Notes: generated by a model from the sequence alone, not told the origin. A DNA stretch of 64,000 bases from Leptothrix cholodnii SP-6 (GCF_000019785.1 NC_010524.1:3956001-4020000), one strand, 5' to 3'. Positions 45,330 to 54,875 are shown, numbered from the stretch's first letter. Translations and numbers: made by a program.

Positions 45330-46814
45330 ATGAAACCCATCTGGATCGTTGACGACGACCAATCCATCCGCTTCGTTCTGGAGAAGGCACTGGCCCGCGA
45401 GGAGCTGCCGGTGCGCAGCTTCACCAATCCACGCGATGTGCTGCTCGCGCTCGAGGACGACTCGCCGCAGGTGCTGGTGAGCGACATCCGCATGCCCGGC
45501 GGCTCGGGCATCGACCTGCTGGCCAAGGTCAAGGAGCGCCACCCCGGCCTGCCGGTCATCATCATGACCGCCTACTCCGACCTCGACAGCGCCGTCTCGG
45601 CCTTCCAGGGCGGCGCCTTCGAGTACCTGCCCAAACCCTTCGACCTGCCGAAAGCGGTCGAGCTGATCCGCCGCGCGGTCGACGAGAGCCTGCGCGAGGA
45701 AAGTGTCGACGAGCACGTCACCGAAGTGCCCGAGATGCTCGGCCAGGCGCCGGCGATGCAGGACGTGTTCCGCGCCATCGGCCGTCTCAGCCAGAGCAAC
45801 GTCACGGTGCTGATCACCGGCGAATCGGGCTCGGGCAAGGAGCTGGTGGCGCGCGCGCTGCACAAGCACAGCCAGCGCAGCGCCGGGCCGTTCGTGGCGA
45901 TCAACACGGCGGCGATCCCGAAGGACCTGCTCGAGAGCGAACTGTTCGGCCACGAGCGCGGCGCCTTCACCGGCGCGCAGGCAACGCGGCGCGGCCGCTT
46001 CGAGCAGGCCGAAGGTGGCACGCTGTTCCTCGACGAGATCGGCGACATGCCGTTCGACCTGCAGACCCGCCTGCTGCGGGTGCTCAGCGATGGCCAGTTC
46101 TACCGCGTCGGCGGCCATTCGCCGCAGAAGGCCAGCGTGCGGGTGATTGCCGCGACCCACCAGAACCTCGAGGAGCGGGTGCGCGACGGCGCCTTCCGCG
46201 AAGACCTGTTCCACCGCCTCAACGTCATCCGCCTGCGCCTGCCGGCGCTGCGCGAACGGCGCGAGGACATCCCCGGGCTGGTCCGCCATTTCCTGCAGCG
46301 CAGCGCCAAGGATCTCGGCGGCGAGCCCAAGCGCCTGTCGGACGCGGCGATGGTCCTGATGGCGAATTTCGACTTCCCCGGCAACGTGCGCCAGCTCGAG
46401 AACATCTGCCACTGGCTGACCGTGATGGCGCCGGCCCAGGTGGTCGACCCGAAGGACCTGCCGCCCGAGGTGCTCGGCACCCTGCCGGCGATGGCGCCTG
46501 CGGGTGGCCACGGCCTGGTGTCGAGCCCTCCGATGCTGGCGCAACCGGGCAGCGGCAGCGCGGCGACCGAAGCGCCACGCAGCGCGCCGCCGGCGGTCGG
46601 CAGCAACTGGCTCGGCGACCTCGAACTCGAGGCCCGCGCCCTGCTCGACAGCGGCCAGCCCGACGTCTGGGATCACCTGACCCGGCTGTTCGAGGGCCGG
46701 CTGATCCAGACCGCGCTGGCGATCACCAAGGGCCGGCGCATCGAGGCGGCACACAAGCTCGGCATCGGCCGCAACACCATCACGCGCAAGATCCAGGAAC
46801 TCGGCCTGGATTGA
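45330..46814 (+). CDS. ntrC: Nitrogen regulation response regulator NtrC (GlnG)
   Basis: The product has 494 residues: a receiver domain (acceptor Asp52 in VLVSDIRMPGG), a sigma-54 AAA+ domain (GESGSGKE, GAFTGA intact, GGTLFLDEIGD) and a Fis-type helix-turn-helix (RIEAAHKLGIGRNTITRKIQ). Phosphorylated NtrC activates glnA through the sites seen at 41909-41961. The ATG at 45330 (MKPIWIVDDDQ) fits the family. Confidence 0.97.
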   Translation: MKPIWIVDDDQSIRFVLEKALAREELPVRSFTNPRDVLLALEDDSPQVLVSDIRMPGGSGIDLLAKVKERHPGLPVIIMTAYSDLDSAVSAFQGGAFEYLPKPFDLPKAVELIRRAVDESLREESVDEHVTEVPEMLGQAPAMQDVFRAIGRLSQSNVTVLITGESGSGKELVARALHKHSQRSAGPFVAINTAAIPKDLLESELFGHERGAFTGAQATRRGRFEQAEGGTLFLDEIGDMPFDLQTRLLRVLSDGQFYRVGGHSPQKASVRVIAATHQNLEERVRDGAFREDLFHRLNVIRLRLPALRERREDIPGLVRHFLQRSAKDLGGEPKRLSDAAMVLMANFDFPGNVRQLENICHWLTVMAPAQVVDPKDLPPEVLGTLPAMAPAGGHGLVSSPPMLAQPGSGSAATEAPRSAPPAVGSNWLGDLELEARALLDSGQPDVWDHLTRLFEGRLIQTALAITKGRRIEAAHKLGIGRNTITRKIQELGLD

Positions 46815-46881
46815 TCCGCTGTGGCGATTGGCGCCCAAACGCGCAAATCCGGGGTCAGGCAGCCCCGCCCCTGCCCCAAGG

Positions 46882-46895
46882 TTGACCTGCCTCAA
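46882..46895. promoter_or_regulatory. FNR/CRP-type site upstream of the Crp/Fnr regulator
   Basis: TTGAC-CTGC-CTCAA has the TTGA-N6-TCAA core of FNR/Anr sites. It lies about 40 bp before the putative start of a Crp/Fnr-type regulator, where autoregulation would be natural. Confidence 0.4.
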
Positions 46896-46921
46896 GCACC
46901 ACGGGCCGCGATTGCAGGACA

Positions 46922-47755
46922 TTGATTGAAACCCGGTTCGTCAGAACACGGAATTCCTCACCCAAACCTGCTGTCAACGCCGTGGAGACTCTGGACACCC
47001 TCACCGCCGCACCGCGGGCGCCGCGTGCAGTTCATCTGCCCAAACCGCGCCGGCGGCTGGCTGCCGCCCCGCCCGCGCCGGCCGATCCGGCACCCTGGCA
47101 GATCGCCATGGGCTCGCCGCCCCTGACCCCGGCCGAAATGGCCTTGCTGCTGCAACTGGCGCAGCGACACAGCGTGCATGCCGGCGACGTCGTGCTCGAC
47201 CCCGGCGAGACCGCCCGTTCGCTGGTGCTGCTGCTGTCGGGCGACGTGGTGCTCGGTTCACGCGCCCACGACGGCGGCCTGCGCACCGAACGCAGCCTGG
47301 CCGGCCCGGCCTGGCTCGACGCCAGTTCGGCCTGGCTCGGCGAGCCCTACGCGATGGAGGCGCTGGCGCTGTCGGACGTCGTGATCGCCGAGATCCCGCT
47401 CGATGCGCTGAAGACGCACCTGACCACGCATCCGCAGCTGGCGCAGCGCTTCTGCGTCAACCTGGCGCGGCGCGTCAACGAGCTGACCGAAGCCTCGCGC
47501 AACCTGCTGCACAACGACGCCCCGGCGCGTTTTGCCCGCTGGCTGCTGCAGCGCTGCCCCGGCACGCTCGATCACTGCGAGCTGCGCCTGCAGGAGCGCA
47601 AGCGCGACATCGCCCAGCAGCTGGCGATGACACCCGAGACGCTGTCGCGCCTGATGCGCAGCTTCGAGTCGCGTGGCGTGGTCAGCGTGCGCGGCTACAA
47701 CCTCAGCGTGCACGACCTGCCGGCGCTGCGCGCACTGGCGGGCGACGACGCCTGA
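46922..47755 (+). CDS. Crp/Fnr-family transcriptional regulator (non-FeS)
   Basis: The product is up to 277 residues. A Pro/Ala-rich N-terminal tail (to about 60) precedes a cyclic-nucleotide-binding-like beta barrel (about 70-180; LAQRHSVHAGDVVLDPGETA, RSLVLLLSGDVVLGSRA). A Crp-type HTH follows (about 205-275; RKRDIAQQLAMTPETLSRLM, SFESRGVVSV). The N-terminal cysteine cluster of oxygen-sensing FNR is absent, so the ligand is unknown. No ATG fits; a TTG at 46922 or a GTG at 46982 are the possible starts, and neither has a strong ribosome site. Confidence 0.85.
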   Translation: MIETRFVRTRNSSPKPAVNAVETLDTLTAAPRAPRAVHLPKPRRRLAAAPPAPADPAPWQIAMGSPPLTPAEMALLLQLAQRHSVHAGDVVLDPGETARSLVLLLSGDVVLGSRAHDGGLRTERSLAGPAWLDASSAWLGEPYAMEALALSDVVIAEIPLDALKTHLTTHPQLAQRFCVNLARRVNELTEASRNLLHNDAPARFARWLLQRCPGTLDHCELRLQERKRDIAQQLAMTPETLSRLMRSFESRGVVSVRGYNLSVHDLPALRALAGDDA

Positions 47756-47801
47756 CACGGCCGATCGACCGCAGCCCGGCCGCCGTGCCCGCGCCACGGC
47801 T

Positions 47802-48689
47802 TCAGGCCACGCCGTGCGAGCGCAACCAGGCCTGGCAGCGCTGCCAGCCGTCGTCGGCCGCATCCTTGCGGTAGCTCGGCCGGTAGTCGGCATGAAAGGC
47901 ATGCGGCGCGTCCGGGTAGATCACGAAGCGTGACGCCGTCGCCGCGGCCGGCCCGCCCGACAAGGCGGCCTTCATCTTGTCGACCGTGTCGAGCGGGATG
48001 CCGCTGTCCTGCCCGCCGTAGAGGCCGAGCACCGGCGCCTTCAGGTCGCCCGCCAGGTCGAGCGGATGGCGCGGCGTCAAGGCGCTCGGCGCGCCCACCA
48101 GCCGTCCGTACCAGGCCACGCCGGCCTTCACCGTCGGGTTGTGCGCGCTGTACAGCCAGGTGATGCGCCCGCCCCAGCAGAAGCCGGTGATCGCCAGGCG
48201 CGAGGTGTCGCCGCCGTGCGTGCGCGCCCAGGCCACGGTGGCGTCGAGATCGGCCATCACCTGCGCGTCGGGCACCTGGCTGATGACCTCGGCGATCAGC
48301 CTGGCGATCTCGCCGTAGCTGCCGGCATCGCCCTGGCGCACGAACAGCTCGGGCGCGATGGCCAGGTAGCCAAGCTTGGCAAAGCGCCGGGCCACGTCGG
48401 CGATGTGCTCGTGCACGCCGAAGATCTCGCTCACCACCAGCACCACCGGCAGGTTGCTGCGGCCGGCCGGCGCGGCGCGGTAGGCCGGCATCTTGAAGCC
48501 GGCGACGTCGATCGTGACCTCGCCGACCTCGAGCCCGACGGCATCGGTGCGGATCTCGGTCTGCGCCACCACCGGCAGCACCGCGGCGGCAAATCCGCTG
48601 CCCAGGGCCGCACGCAGGAAACCGCGCCTGCCGCGGTCCGAATCAGGGGCTGGCGAAGTGCGGGCTTGCGGCAATCCGGTGTCGAGCAT
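47802..48689 (-). CDS. Dienelactone hydrolase-family protein, Tat-exported
   Basis: The 295-residue product has a Tat-like signal (GRRGFLRAALGSGFAAAVLP). The DLH alpha/beta-hydrolase core has VVLVVSEIFGVHEHIADVAR, the nucleophile cysteine in AITGFCWGGRITW, the acid in GLYGGQDSGIP and the His in DAPHAFHADY, a full Cys-Asp-His triad. Exported members probably hydrolyse lactones or related esters in the periplasm, and the substrate is unknown. Its ATG shares one base with the stop of a short upstream ORF that looks like a flavoprotein fragment. Confidence 0.9.
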   Translation of the reverse strand: MLDTGLPQARTSPAPDSDRGRRGFLRAALGSGFAAAVLPVVAQTEIRTDAVGLEVGEVTIDVAGFKMPAYRAAPAGRSNLPVVLVVSEIFGVHEHIADVARRFAKLGYLAIAPELFVRQGDAGSYGEIARLIAEVISQVPDAQVMADLDATVAWARTHGGDTSRLAITGFCWGGRITWLYSAHNPTVKAGVAWYGRLVGAPSALTPRHPLDLAGDLKAPVLGLYGGQDSGIPLDTVDKMKAALSGGPAAATASRFVIYPDAPHAFHADYRPSYRKDAADDGWQRCQAWLRSHGVA

Positions 48690-48790
48690 CAGTCGTCCCC
48701 ATTCGGCAAAGTCCCGATTCTAGGCAGGCAGGCCCAGGCGCGCCGGGCTTGCGACATGCCGGCGCCGACGATCACGACGTCGCAGTCCAT
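48689..48790 (-). pseudogene. Short ORF resembling a flavoprotein N-terminus, coupled to the DLH gene
   Basis: The 33-residue reading from ATG 48790 starts MDCDVVIVGAGMSQARR and then diverges (AWACLPRIGTLPNGDD). DVVIVGAG is the beta-alpha-beta start of an FAD/NAD-binding Rossmann fold (GxGxxG), but the third glycine and the rest of the domain are lost. It ends TGATG with the dienelactone hydrolase start. I read it as a decayed remnant of an FAD oxidoreductase gene, or as a chance leader peptide. Confidence 0.4.
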
Positions 48791-48850
48791 CGATCCACGG
48801 GGCCGAACCGGGCCGGGATCTCCTGCGGGTTCATCGGGACAGGCTCTCGT

Positions 48851-49555
48851 TCAGGACCAGCTCACGGCCGCAGCGAACAGATAGCCGGCGCCGTAGACGG
48901 TCTTGATGAGGGTGGGGTGTTGCGGGTCGGGCTCGAGCTTGCGGCGCAGGCGCGAGATGCGCACGTCGATGCTGCGGTCCAGCGGCGAGAGGTCGCGCGA
49001 GCCGACCAGCTGCTCGCGGGTCAGGATCTGGTGCGGGCGTTCGACGAACACGCGCAGCACCTGGGTCTCGGCGGTGCCCAGCAGGTGTTCGGCGCCGTCG
49101 GCCGCGCGCAGCACGTTGGCGGCGCAGTCGAGCGTCCAGCCCAGGAAGCTGGCGTAGCGGCGCTGCGGCGCGCCGCAGCCCGCGCCGGGTGCCGTGCGGC
49201 GGCGCAGGATGCTGCGCACCCGCGCCACCAGCTCGCGCGGCTCGAAAGGCTTGACCATGTAGTCGTCGCCACCGAGTTCCAGCCCCATCACGCGGTCGAC
49301 CGTGTGGCCGCGGCCGGTCAGGATCAGCACGCCGGAATTGCCCATGGCGCCGATCTCGCGCACCAGCGCCATGCCGTCCATGTCGGGCAGGCCGAGGTCG
49401 ACGATGAACAGCTCGGGCCGTTCGGTCTGCAGCCGGCGCAGCACGGCGGCGCCGCTGCGGAAGGTCTCGGTGAGGAAACCGAACTCGTGCAGGGCGTGCA
49501 CCACCAGGCGGGCGACGTCGTCGTCGTCCTCGATCACGTAGACCAGCGCGGTCAT
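48851..49555 (-). CDS. OmpR-family response regulator
   Basis: The 234-residue product has a receiver domain (VYVIEDDDDVARLV, acceptor Asp53 in FIVDLGLPDMDGM, Lys in MVKPFEPREL) and a C-terminal winged helix (TREQLVGSRDLSPLDRSIDV, RISRLRRKLEPD, TVYGAGYLFAA). It is a transcription factor with unknown targets. It starts 7 bp after the stop of the hybrid kinase encoded upstream, its probable partner. Confidence 0.93.
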   Translation of the reverse strand: MTALVYVIEDDDDVARLVVHALHEFGFLTETFRSGAAVLRRLQTERPELFIVDLGLPDMDGMALVREIGAMGNSGVLILTGRGHTVDRVMGLELGGDDYMVKPFEPRELVARVRSILRRRTAPGAGCGAPQRRYASFLGWTLDCAANVLRAADGAEHLLGTAETQVLRVFVERPHQILTREQLVGSRDLSPLDRSIDVRISRLRRKLEPDPQHPTLIKTVYGAGYLFAAAVSWS

Positions 49556-49562
49556 GTGCGCC

Positions 49563-51521
49563 TCACTCGCGCGGTTCGCGCAAGGCCGCCGCCAGCTCGG
49601 CGGCGCTGAAGGGTTTGCGCAACAAGGGCAGATCGCCGGCTTCGGCGCGCGCCGGGGCGTGGCCGCTCATCAGCAGCACCCGCGGCACGTGGTGCAGGTC
49701 GCGGGCCTCGCGGGCCAGGTCGCGGCCGTCGACACCGCCGGGCATCACCACGTCGGTCAACAGCAAGGTGATGCCAGGCGCATGCGCGAGCATCTGGCGC
49801 GCCTCGGCGCCGTTGCCGGCCTCCAGCACCGCATAGCCCAGCGCGAGCAGGTTGTGGCGCACCACCTGGCGCACCGCAGCATCGTCTTCGACCAGCAGCG
49901 CCAGGCCCTGCGGCTGCGCGCCCGGCGGCAACTCGGCTGGCACGTCGAGGGCTTCGTCGTCAGGCGCATCGGTCGCCGGCAGCCAGATCGAGATCGTCGT
50001 GCCGCGGTCGGGTGCGCTTTCGACGTCGATCGCACCGCCCGACTGGTTAACGAAGCCGTAGACCATCGCCATGCCGAGCCCGGTGCCCGATCCTGGCGGC
50101 TTGGTGGTGAAAAAGGGGTCGAACAGGCGGGAGCGCGTCGCCTCGTCCATGCCGCAGCCGTCGTCGCTCACATCGATGCGCACGTAGCGTCCGGGCGCCA
50201 GTCCACGGTCGCCGGCGGCATCGGGCAGCAGCTCGGCGGCGCTGGCGCGGATCGACACCCGGCCGTTGCCCGCGGTGGCATCGCGGGCATTGAGCAGCAG
50301 GTTGAGCAACGCGGTCTCGAGTTCGGCCGGGTCGATCCAGATCCACAGCCCGGATTGCGCCTGCACCTCGATCTGCAAACTCTCCGGCAGCGAGCGGCGT
50401 ACCAGCCGTGCGACGTCGATCAAGGCCTGGTGGACATTCACCGCCACCGCCGCGAGCGGCTGCTGGCGCGCAAAGCTCAGCAGGCGCCGGATCAGCTCGG
50501 CGCCACGCCGCGCGGCCTGCAGCGCCGGGGCGACGAACTCGGCGGTGTCGGCGGTGTCACGTCGCTGCTCGGTCAGGATGCCGAGGTTGCCGATGATCAC
50601 GGTCAGCAGGTTGTTGAAGTCGTGCGCCAGCCCTCCGGTGAGCTGGCCCAGCGCCTCCATCTTCTGCGCCCGCAGCACCAGCTCCTGCGCACGCAGGTGT
50701 TCGGTGTTGTCGAAGGTGAGCTCGAAACAGCCGGCCACCTGGCCGTCGGCGCCGATGTCGGGGATCAGCGAGGTGTGCACGCGGATGCGCGAGCCGTCGA
50801 TGCGCGTGAGTTCGTAGTCGAAGCTCGCCGGCTGGCCCGAGAAGGCCTGCGCCACGTGGCCCTTGATGCCTTCGTAAGTCGAAGCGCCCAGGAATTCGCG
50901 TGCGCTGATCGCCGCCGGCCGGGCCGGGTCGAGCCCGAACCACTCCTGGTAGCCGCGGTTCACGTAGCGGTAGCAGCGTGTGCGGTCGACATAGGCCACC
51001 AGTGCCGGGATCGAGTCGGTGATCAGGCGCAGCTGCGCCTCGCTGTGGCGCAGCGCGGCGGTGCGCTCGGCCACGCGGGCCTCGAGCAGCGCGGCGTGTT
51101 CGCGGATCTGCCGCTCGGCCGCCTTCTGCGCCGTAATGTCCGAATACAGCGTGACGAAGCCGATGCCCGGCACCGGCACGCCACGCACCCGCAGCACCTG
51201 GCCGTTGGGGCGGGTGCGTTCGATCTCGTGCGGGGTGAAGCGGCGTGCCGCGGCCATGCGCTCGGCCACGTAGGCCGGCGCGTCGCCGGGGCCGTATTCG
51301 CCGCGCGCGGCGTTGTAGCGCATGAAGCTCTCGAACGGCGCACCGACGAAGACCATCTCGCGCGGGAAATCGAGCAGCCGGATGAAGGCCTCGTTCCAGG
51401 CGACGAAACGCAGATCGCCGTCGATCAGCGTGAAGCCCTGGTCGATCAGGTCGAGCCCGGCCTGCAGCGACTCGTGGCGTTTGAGCCGATCACTCGCGGC
51501 GTCGGGGATCGTGGCAGTCAA
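49563..51521 (-). CDS. PAS-PAS hybrid histidine kinase with C-terminal REC
   Basis: The product is about 652 residues. It has no membrane span. The first PAS_7-type domain (LIDQGFTLIDGDLRFVAWNE, MRYNAARGEYGPGDAPAYVA) is followed by a second PAS (LRLITDSIPALVAYVDRTRC, YQEWFG), then HisKA with GLAHDFNNLLTVIIG, HATPase (LLNLLLNARDATAG, DDGCGMDEATRSRLFDPFFT) and a receiver (LLVEDDAAVRQVV, LLLTDVVMPGGVDGRDLA). The first PAS domain resembles those in the giant kinase at 4.4-9.3 kb. Start codons are all TTG here. 51521 is chosen because GGAG lies 6 bp upstream; 51611 is the longer choice. It is paired with the OmpR regulator. Confidence 0.88.
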   Translation of the reverse strand: MTATIPDAASDRLKRHESLQAGLDLIDQGFTLIDGDLRFVAWNEAFIRLLDFPREMVFVGAPFESFMRYNAARGEYGPGDAPAYVAERMAAARRFTPHEIERTRPNGQVLRVRGVPVPGIGFVTLYSDITAQKAAERQIREHAALLEARVAERTAALRHSEAQLRLITDSIPALVAYVDRTRCYRYVNRGYQEWFGLDPARPAAISAREFLGASTYEGIKGHVAQAFSGQPASFDYELTRIDGSRIRVHTSLIPDIGADGQVAGCFELTFDNTEHLRAQELVLRAQKMEALGQLTGGLAHDFNNLLTVIIGNLGILTEQRRDTADTAEFVAPALQAARRGAELIRRLLSFARQQPLAAVAVNVHQALIDVARLVRRSLPESLQIEVQAQSGLWIWIDPAELETALLNLLLNARDATAGNGRVSIRASAAELLPDAAGDRGLAPGRYVRIDVSDDGCGMDEATRSRLFDPFFTTKPPGSGTGLGMAMVYGFVNQSGGAIDVESAPDRGTTISIWLPATDAPDDEALDVPAELPPGAQPQGLALLVEDDAAVRQVVRHNLLALGYAVLEAGNGAEARQMLAHAPGITLLLTDVVMPGGVDGRDLAREARDLHHVPRVLLMSGHAPARAEAGDLPLLRKPFSAAELAAALREPRE

Positions 51522-51703
51522 GGGCGGCTCCGCATCGGGTTGGCGCGACCATTCTAGGAGGGGGGTGCGGGCCGCAGCGGTGCTGCAAACATTCGTCACA
51601 TTGGCTCGCAACTGGTGAAAAAGTCATGCCCGATGCTTGCCTCCCATGTCGCCGCCCGGGCATCGAGAAGGCCCGGTCGACGCGACACCACGAGGAGACA
51701 ACC

Positions 51704-53347
51704 ATGTCGCGGATCCATCCGTACGACGTCGGCCTGGAGCGCAATCCGGCCAACTTCGTCGCACTTTCACCCCTGAGCTTCATCGAGCGCGCCGCAGCGG
51801 TCTATCCGCAACGCGTTGCCGTGATCCATGGCGAGCTGCGCCAGACCTGGGCGCAGACCTTCGAACGCTGCCGCCGCCTGGCCAGCGCGCTGCGGCAGGC
51901 GGGCGTCGGCCGGGGCGACACCGTGGCGGCCATGCTGCCCAATGTGCCGGCGATGTTCGAGGCCCATTTCGGCGTGCCCGCCACCGGCGCGGTGCTCAAC
52001 ACGCTCAACACCCGGCTCGACGCCGAGGCCATCGCCTTCATGCTGCAGCACGGCGAGGCCAAGGTGCTGCTCACCGACCGCGAATTTGCCGGCGTGATCG
52101 AGCCGGCGCTGGCGCTGCTGGGCGAACACCGCCCGCTGGTGATCGAGGTCGAGGACGAACTGGCCCCGGCCGGCAAGGCGCTGGGCGAGATCGGCTACGA
52201 GGCCTTCCTGGCCGGCGGCGACGCGGCCCAGGCCTGGACCCTGCCCGACGACGAGTGGGACGCGATCGCGCTCAACTACACCTCGGGCACCACCGGCAAC
52301 CCCAAGGGCGTGGTCACCCACCACCGCGGCGCCTACCTCAACGCCGCCAGCAACGTGATCGGCTGGAGCCTGCCGCAGCACCCCACCTATCTGTGGACGC
52401 TGCCGATGTTCCACTGCAACGGCTGGTGCTTCCCGTGGACGATGGCGCTGGTGGCCGGCACCAGCGTGTGCCTGCGCCGCGTCGACCCGGCACTGATCTA
52501 CACGCTGATCCGCGCACACCGGGTCACGCACCTGTGCGGCGCGCCGATCGTCTACAGCATGCTGATCCACGCACCGGCCGCGCTGCGCGAAGGCATCACG
52601 CACACCGTCAACGGCCTGATCGCCGGGGCTGCACCGCCGGCCGCCGTGATCGAAGGCTGCGAGGCCGCCGGCATCAACCTGACCCACGTCTACGGCCTGA
52701 CCGAGGTCTACGGCCCGGCGGCGGTGTGCGCCAAGCAGGAAAGCTGGGATGCGCTGCCACTGGCCGAGCGCGCCATGCTCAACAGCCGCCAGGGCGTGCC
52801 GTATCCGCTGCAGCAGGCGGTGGCCGTGCTCGACCCGGCAACGATGCAGCCGGTGCCCGCCGACGGCGTCACCATGGGCGAGATCTTCTTTCGCGGCAAT
52901 GTCGTGATGAAGGGCTACCTGAAGAACCCGGACGCCACCGCCGAAGCCTTTGCCGGCGGCTGGTTCCACACCGGCGACCTGGCCGTGCTGCACCCTGACG
53001 GCTACGTCAAGATCAAGGATCGCAGCAAGGACATCATCATCTCCGGCGGCGAGAACATCAGCTCGCTCGAGGTCGAGGACACGCTGCATCGCCACCCGGC
53101 CGTGATGCTGGCCGCCGTGGTGGCCCAGCCCGACGCCAAGTGGGGCGAGGTGCCTTGTGCCTTCATCGAGCTCAAGCCCGGCATGCAGGTCAGCGAGGCC
53201 GAGCTGATCGACTTCTGCCGCAGCCACCTGGCGCGATTCAAGGTGCCCAAGCGCATCGTCTTTTCCGAACTGCCCAAGACCTCGACCGGCAAGCTGCAGA
53301 AGTTCGTGCTGCGCGGCCAGGCCCAGTCGGCCAGCGCGATCGAGTGA
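51704..53347 (+). CDS. Acyl-CoA synthetase (AMP-binding, fatty acid/DmdB-like)
   Basis: The 547-residue ligase activates a carboxylic acid to its CoA thioester through an acyl-AMP. The P-loop-like motif [32 protein letters not shown] and the hinge/C-terminal motif [20 protein letters not shown] then [20 protein letters not shown] are intact, with the catalytic Lys in [10 protein letters not shown]. The closest type I recognise is the medium-chain/methylmercaptopropionate (DmdB-like) group. The ATG at 51704 has GAGGAG upstream. It leads an operon with Liv-type transport genes, an acyl-CoA dehydrogenase, a hydratase and ETF. Confidence 0.93.
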   Translation: MSRIHPYDVGLERNPANFVALSPLSFIERAAAVYPQRVAVIHGELRQTWAQTFERCRRLASALRQAGVGRGDTVAAMLPNVPAMFEAHFGVPATGAVLNTLNTRLDAEAIAFMLQHGEAKVLLTDREFAGVIEPALALLGEHRPLVIEVEDELAPAGKALGEIGYEAFLAGGDAAQAWTLPDDEWDAIALNYTSGTTGNPKGVVTHHRGAYLNAASNVIGWSLPQHPTYLWTLPMFHCNGWCFPWTMALVAGTSVCLRRVDPALIYTLIRAHRVTHLCGAPIVYSMLIHAPAALREGITHTVNGLIAGAAPPAAVIEGCEAAGINLTHVYGLTEVYGPAAVCAKQESWDALPLAERAMLNSRQGVPYPLQQAVAVLDPATMQPVPADGVTMGEIFFRGNVVMKGYLKNPDATAEAFAGGWFHTGDLAVLHPDGYVKIKDRSKDIIISGGENISSLEVEDTLHRHPAVMLAAVVAQPDAKWGEVPCAFIELKPGMQVSEAELIDFCRSHLARFKVPKRIVFSELPKTSTGKLQKFVLRGQAQSASAIE

Positions 53348-53357
53348 GGTCGTCGAC

Positions 53358-54110
53358 ATGACTCAAGACCTGATCCTCGAAACGCGCGGCCTGACGAAGG
53401 AGTTCAAGGGCTTCGCCGCCGTCTCCGACGTCAATCTGCGGGTGCAGCGCGGCCACATCCACGCGCTGATCGGCCCCAACGGTGCGGGCAAGACGACCGT
53501 CTTCAACCTGCTGACCAAGTTCCTGCAGCCCAGCCGCGGCACGATCACCTTCAACGGCCACGACATCAGCCACGAGGAGCCGGCGCAGATCGCCCGGCGC
53601 GGCGTGATCCGCTCGTTCCAGATCTCGGCCACCTTCGGCCACATGACGGCGATGGAAAACGTGCGCGTGGCGCTGCAGCGCAAGCTCGGCACCTCGTTCC
53701 ACTTCTGGCGGCCCGAGGCCAGCCTGCACGGGCTCAATGCCCGTGCGCTGGAACTGCTCGAAGCGGTCGACCTCGCCAGCTATGCCCGCACGCTGGCCGC
53801 CGAGATGCCCTACGGCCGCAAGCGTGCACTCGAGATCGCCACCACGCTGGCGCTCGACCCCGAGCTGATGCTGCTCGACGAGCCCACCCAGGGCATGGGC
53901 CACGAGGACGTCGACCGCGTGGTCGAGCTGATCCGCAAGGTCTCGGCCAACCGCACCGTGCTGATGGTCGAGCACAACCTGTCGGTGGTCGAGACGCTGA
54001 GCGACCGCATCACCGTGCTGCAACGTGGCCAGATCCTCGCCGAAGGCGGCTACGCCGAGGTCTCGCAGGACCCGCGGGTGCTCGAAGCCTATGTGGGAGT
54101 CGAAGCATGA
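53358..54110 (+). CDS. livG: Liv-type ABC transporter ATP-binding protein (LivG)
   Basis: The 250-residue ATPase has Walker A GPNGAGKTTVFNLLTKFL, IRSFQISATFGHMTAMENV (Q-loop) and Walker B MLLDEPTQGMG (a Gln-Gly variant after Pro). The signature is atypical: MPYGRKRALEIATTLAL in place of LSxGQ, common in LivG. It starts 10 bp after the acyl-CoA synthetase and overlaps livF by 4 bp. Given the neighbours, the system probably imports an organic acid or acyl compound rather than, or besides, branched-chain amino acids. Confidence 0.92.
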   Translation: MTQDLILETRGLTKEFKGFAAVSDVNLRVQRGHIHALIGPNGAGKTTVFNLLTKFLQPSRGTITFNGHDISHEEPAQIARRGVIRSFQISATFGHMTAMENVRVALQRKLGTSFHFWRPEASLHGLNARALELLEAVDLASYARTLAAEMPYGRKRALEIATTLALDPELMLLDEPTQGMGHEDVDRVVELIRKVSANRTVLMVEHNLSVVETLSDRITVLQRGQILAEGGYAEVSQDPRVLEAYVGVEA

Positions 54111-54826
54111 GCGGAGCAGGCTACAAGAACGAGATGCTGCGGATCTCGGATCTGCACGCCTTCTACGGCGAAAGCCACATCCTGCACGGCATCGACCTGC
54201 AGGTGAACGAGGGCGAGCTGGTCACGCTGCTGGGCCGCAACGGCTCGGGGCGTTCGACCACGCTGAAGGCCGTCATGGGCCTGGTCGGGCGCCGCACCGG
54301 CTCGGTGATGTTCAACGGCAACGAGGTCACCGCCCTGGCGCCGCACCGCATCGCCCGCCTGGGTGTCGGTTATTGCCCCGAAGAGCGCGGCATCTTCGCC
54401 GGCCTGTCGACCGAAGAGAACCTGATGCTGGCGCCCGAGGTGCGCAGCGGCGGCATGACGGTCGAGGAGATCTACCAGGTCTTCCCCAACCTGCACGAGC
54501 GCCGCCACAGCCCCGGCACACGGCTGTCCGGCGGCGAACAGCAGATGCTGGCGATGGCGCGCATCCTGCGCACCGGTGCCCGCCTGCTGCTGCTCGACGA
54601 GATCACCGAAGGCCTGGCGCCAGTGATCGTCAAGAAGCTCGGCGAGGTCATCCGGCTGCTCAAGACCCGCGGCTACACCATCGTGCTGGTCGAGCAGAAC
54701 TTCCGGTTCGCCGCGCCGCTGGCCGACCGCCACTACGTGCTCGAACACGGCCGCATCGTCGCCACGGTGCAGAAAGACGAATTGGCCGACAAGACCGAGA
54801 TGCTGCACCAGCTGCTCGGCGTCTAG
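54107..54826 (+). CDS. livF: Liv-type ABC transporter ATP-binding protein (LivF), Walker A Lys to Arg
   Basis: The 239-residue ATPase has signature LSGGEQQMLAMARIL, Walker B LLLLDEITEGLAP and H-loop TIVLVEQNF. The Walker A reads GRNGSGRST, with Arg49 in place of the usual Lys. I have seen this Arg in other LivF proteins of Burkholderiales, so it may be a family trait, but it should weaken nucleotide binding at that site, leaving LivG as the active partner. The 4 bp overlap with livG supports a heterodimer. The start (54107) is fixed by that overlap. Confidence 0.92.
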   Translation: MSGAGYKNEMLRISDLHAFYGESHILHGIDLQVNEGELVTLLGRNGSGRSTTLKAVMGLVGRRTGSVMFNGNEVTALAPHRIARLGVGYCPEERGIFAGLSTEENLMLAPEVRSGGMTVEEIYQVFPNLHERRHSPGTRLSGGEQQMLAMARILRTGARLLLLDEITEGLAPVIVKKLGEVIRLLKTRGYTIVLVEQNFRFAAPLADRHYVLEHGRIVATVQKDELADKTEMLHQLLGV

Positions 54827-54875
54827 CGACACCCTGCCCGTTTCACTTCTCTCACCCGTTCTTCAGGAGACATCC

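Noticed and set aside
51704..53347. The acyl-CoA ligase as the p-coumarate:CoA ligase for PYP
   Set aside because: It is 38 kb away, heads a fatty-acid-type operon, and resembles medium-chain/DmdB-like ligases more than 4-coumarate ligases. Nothing links it to pyp.
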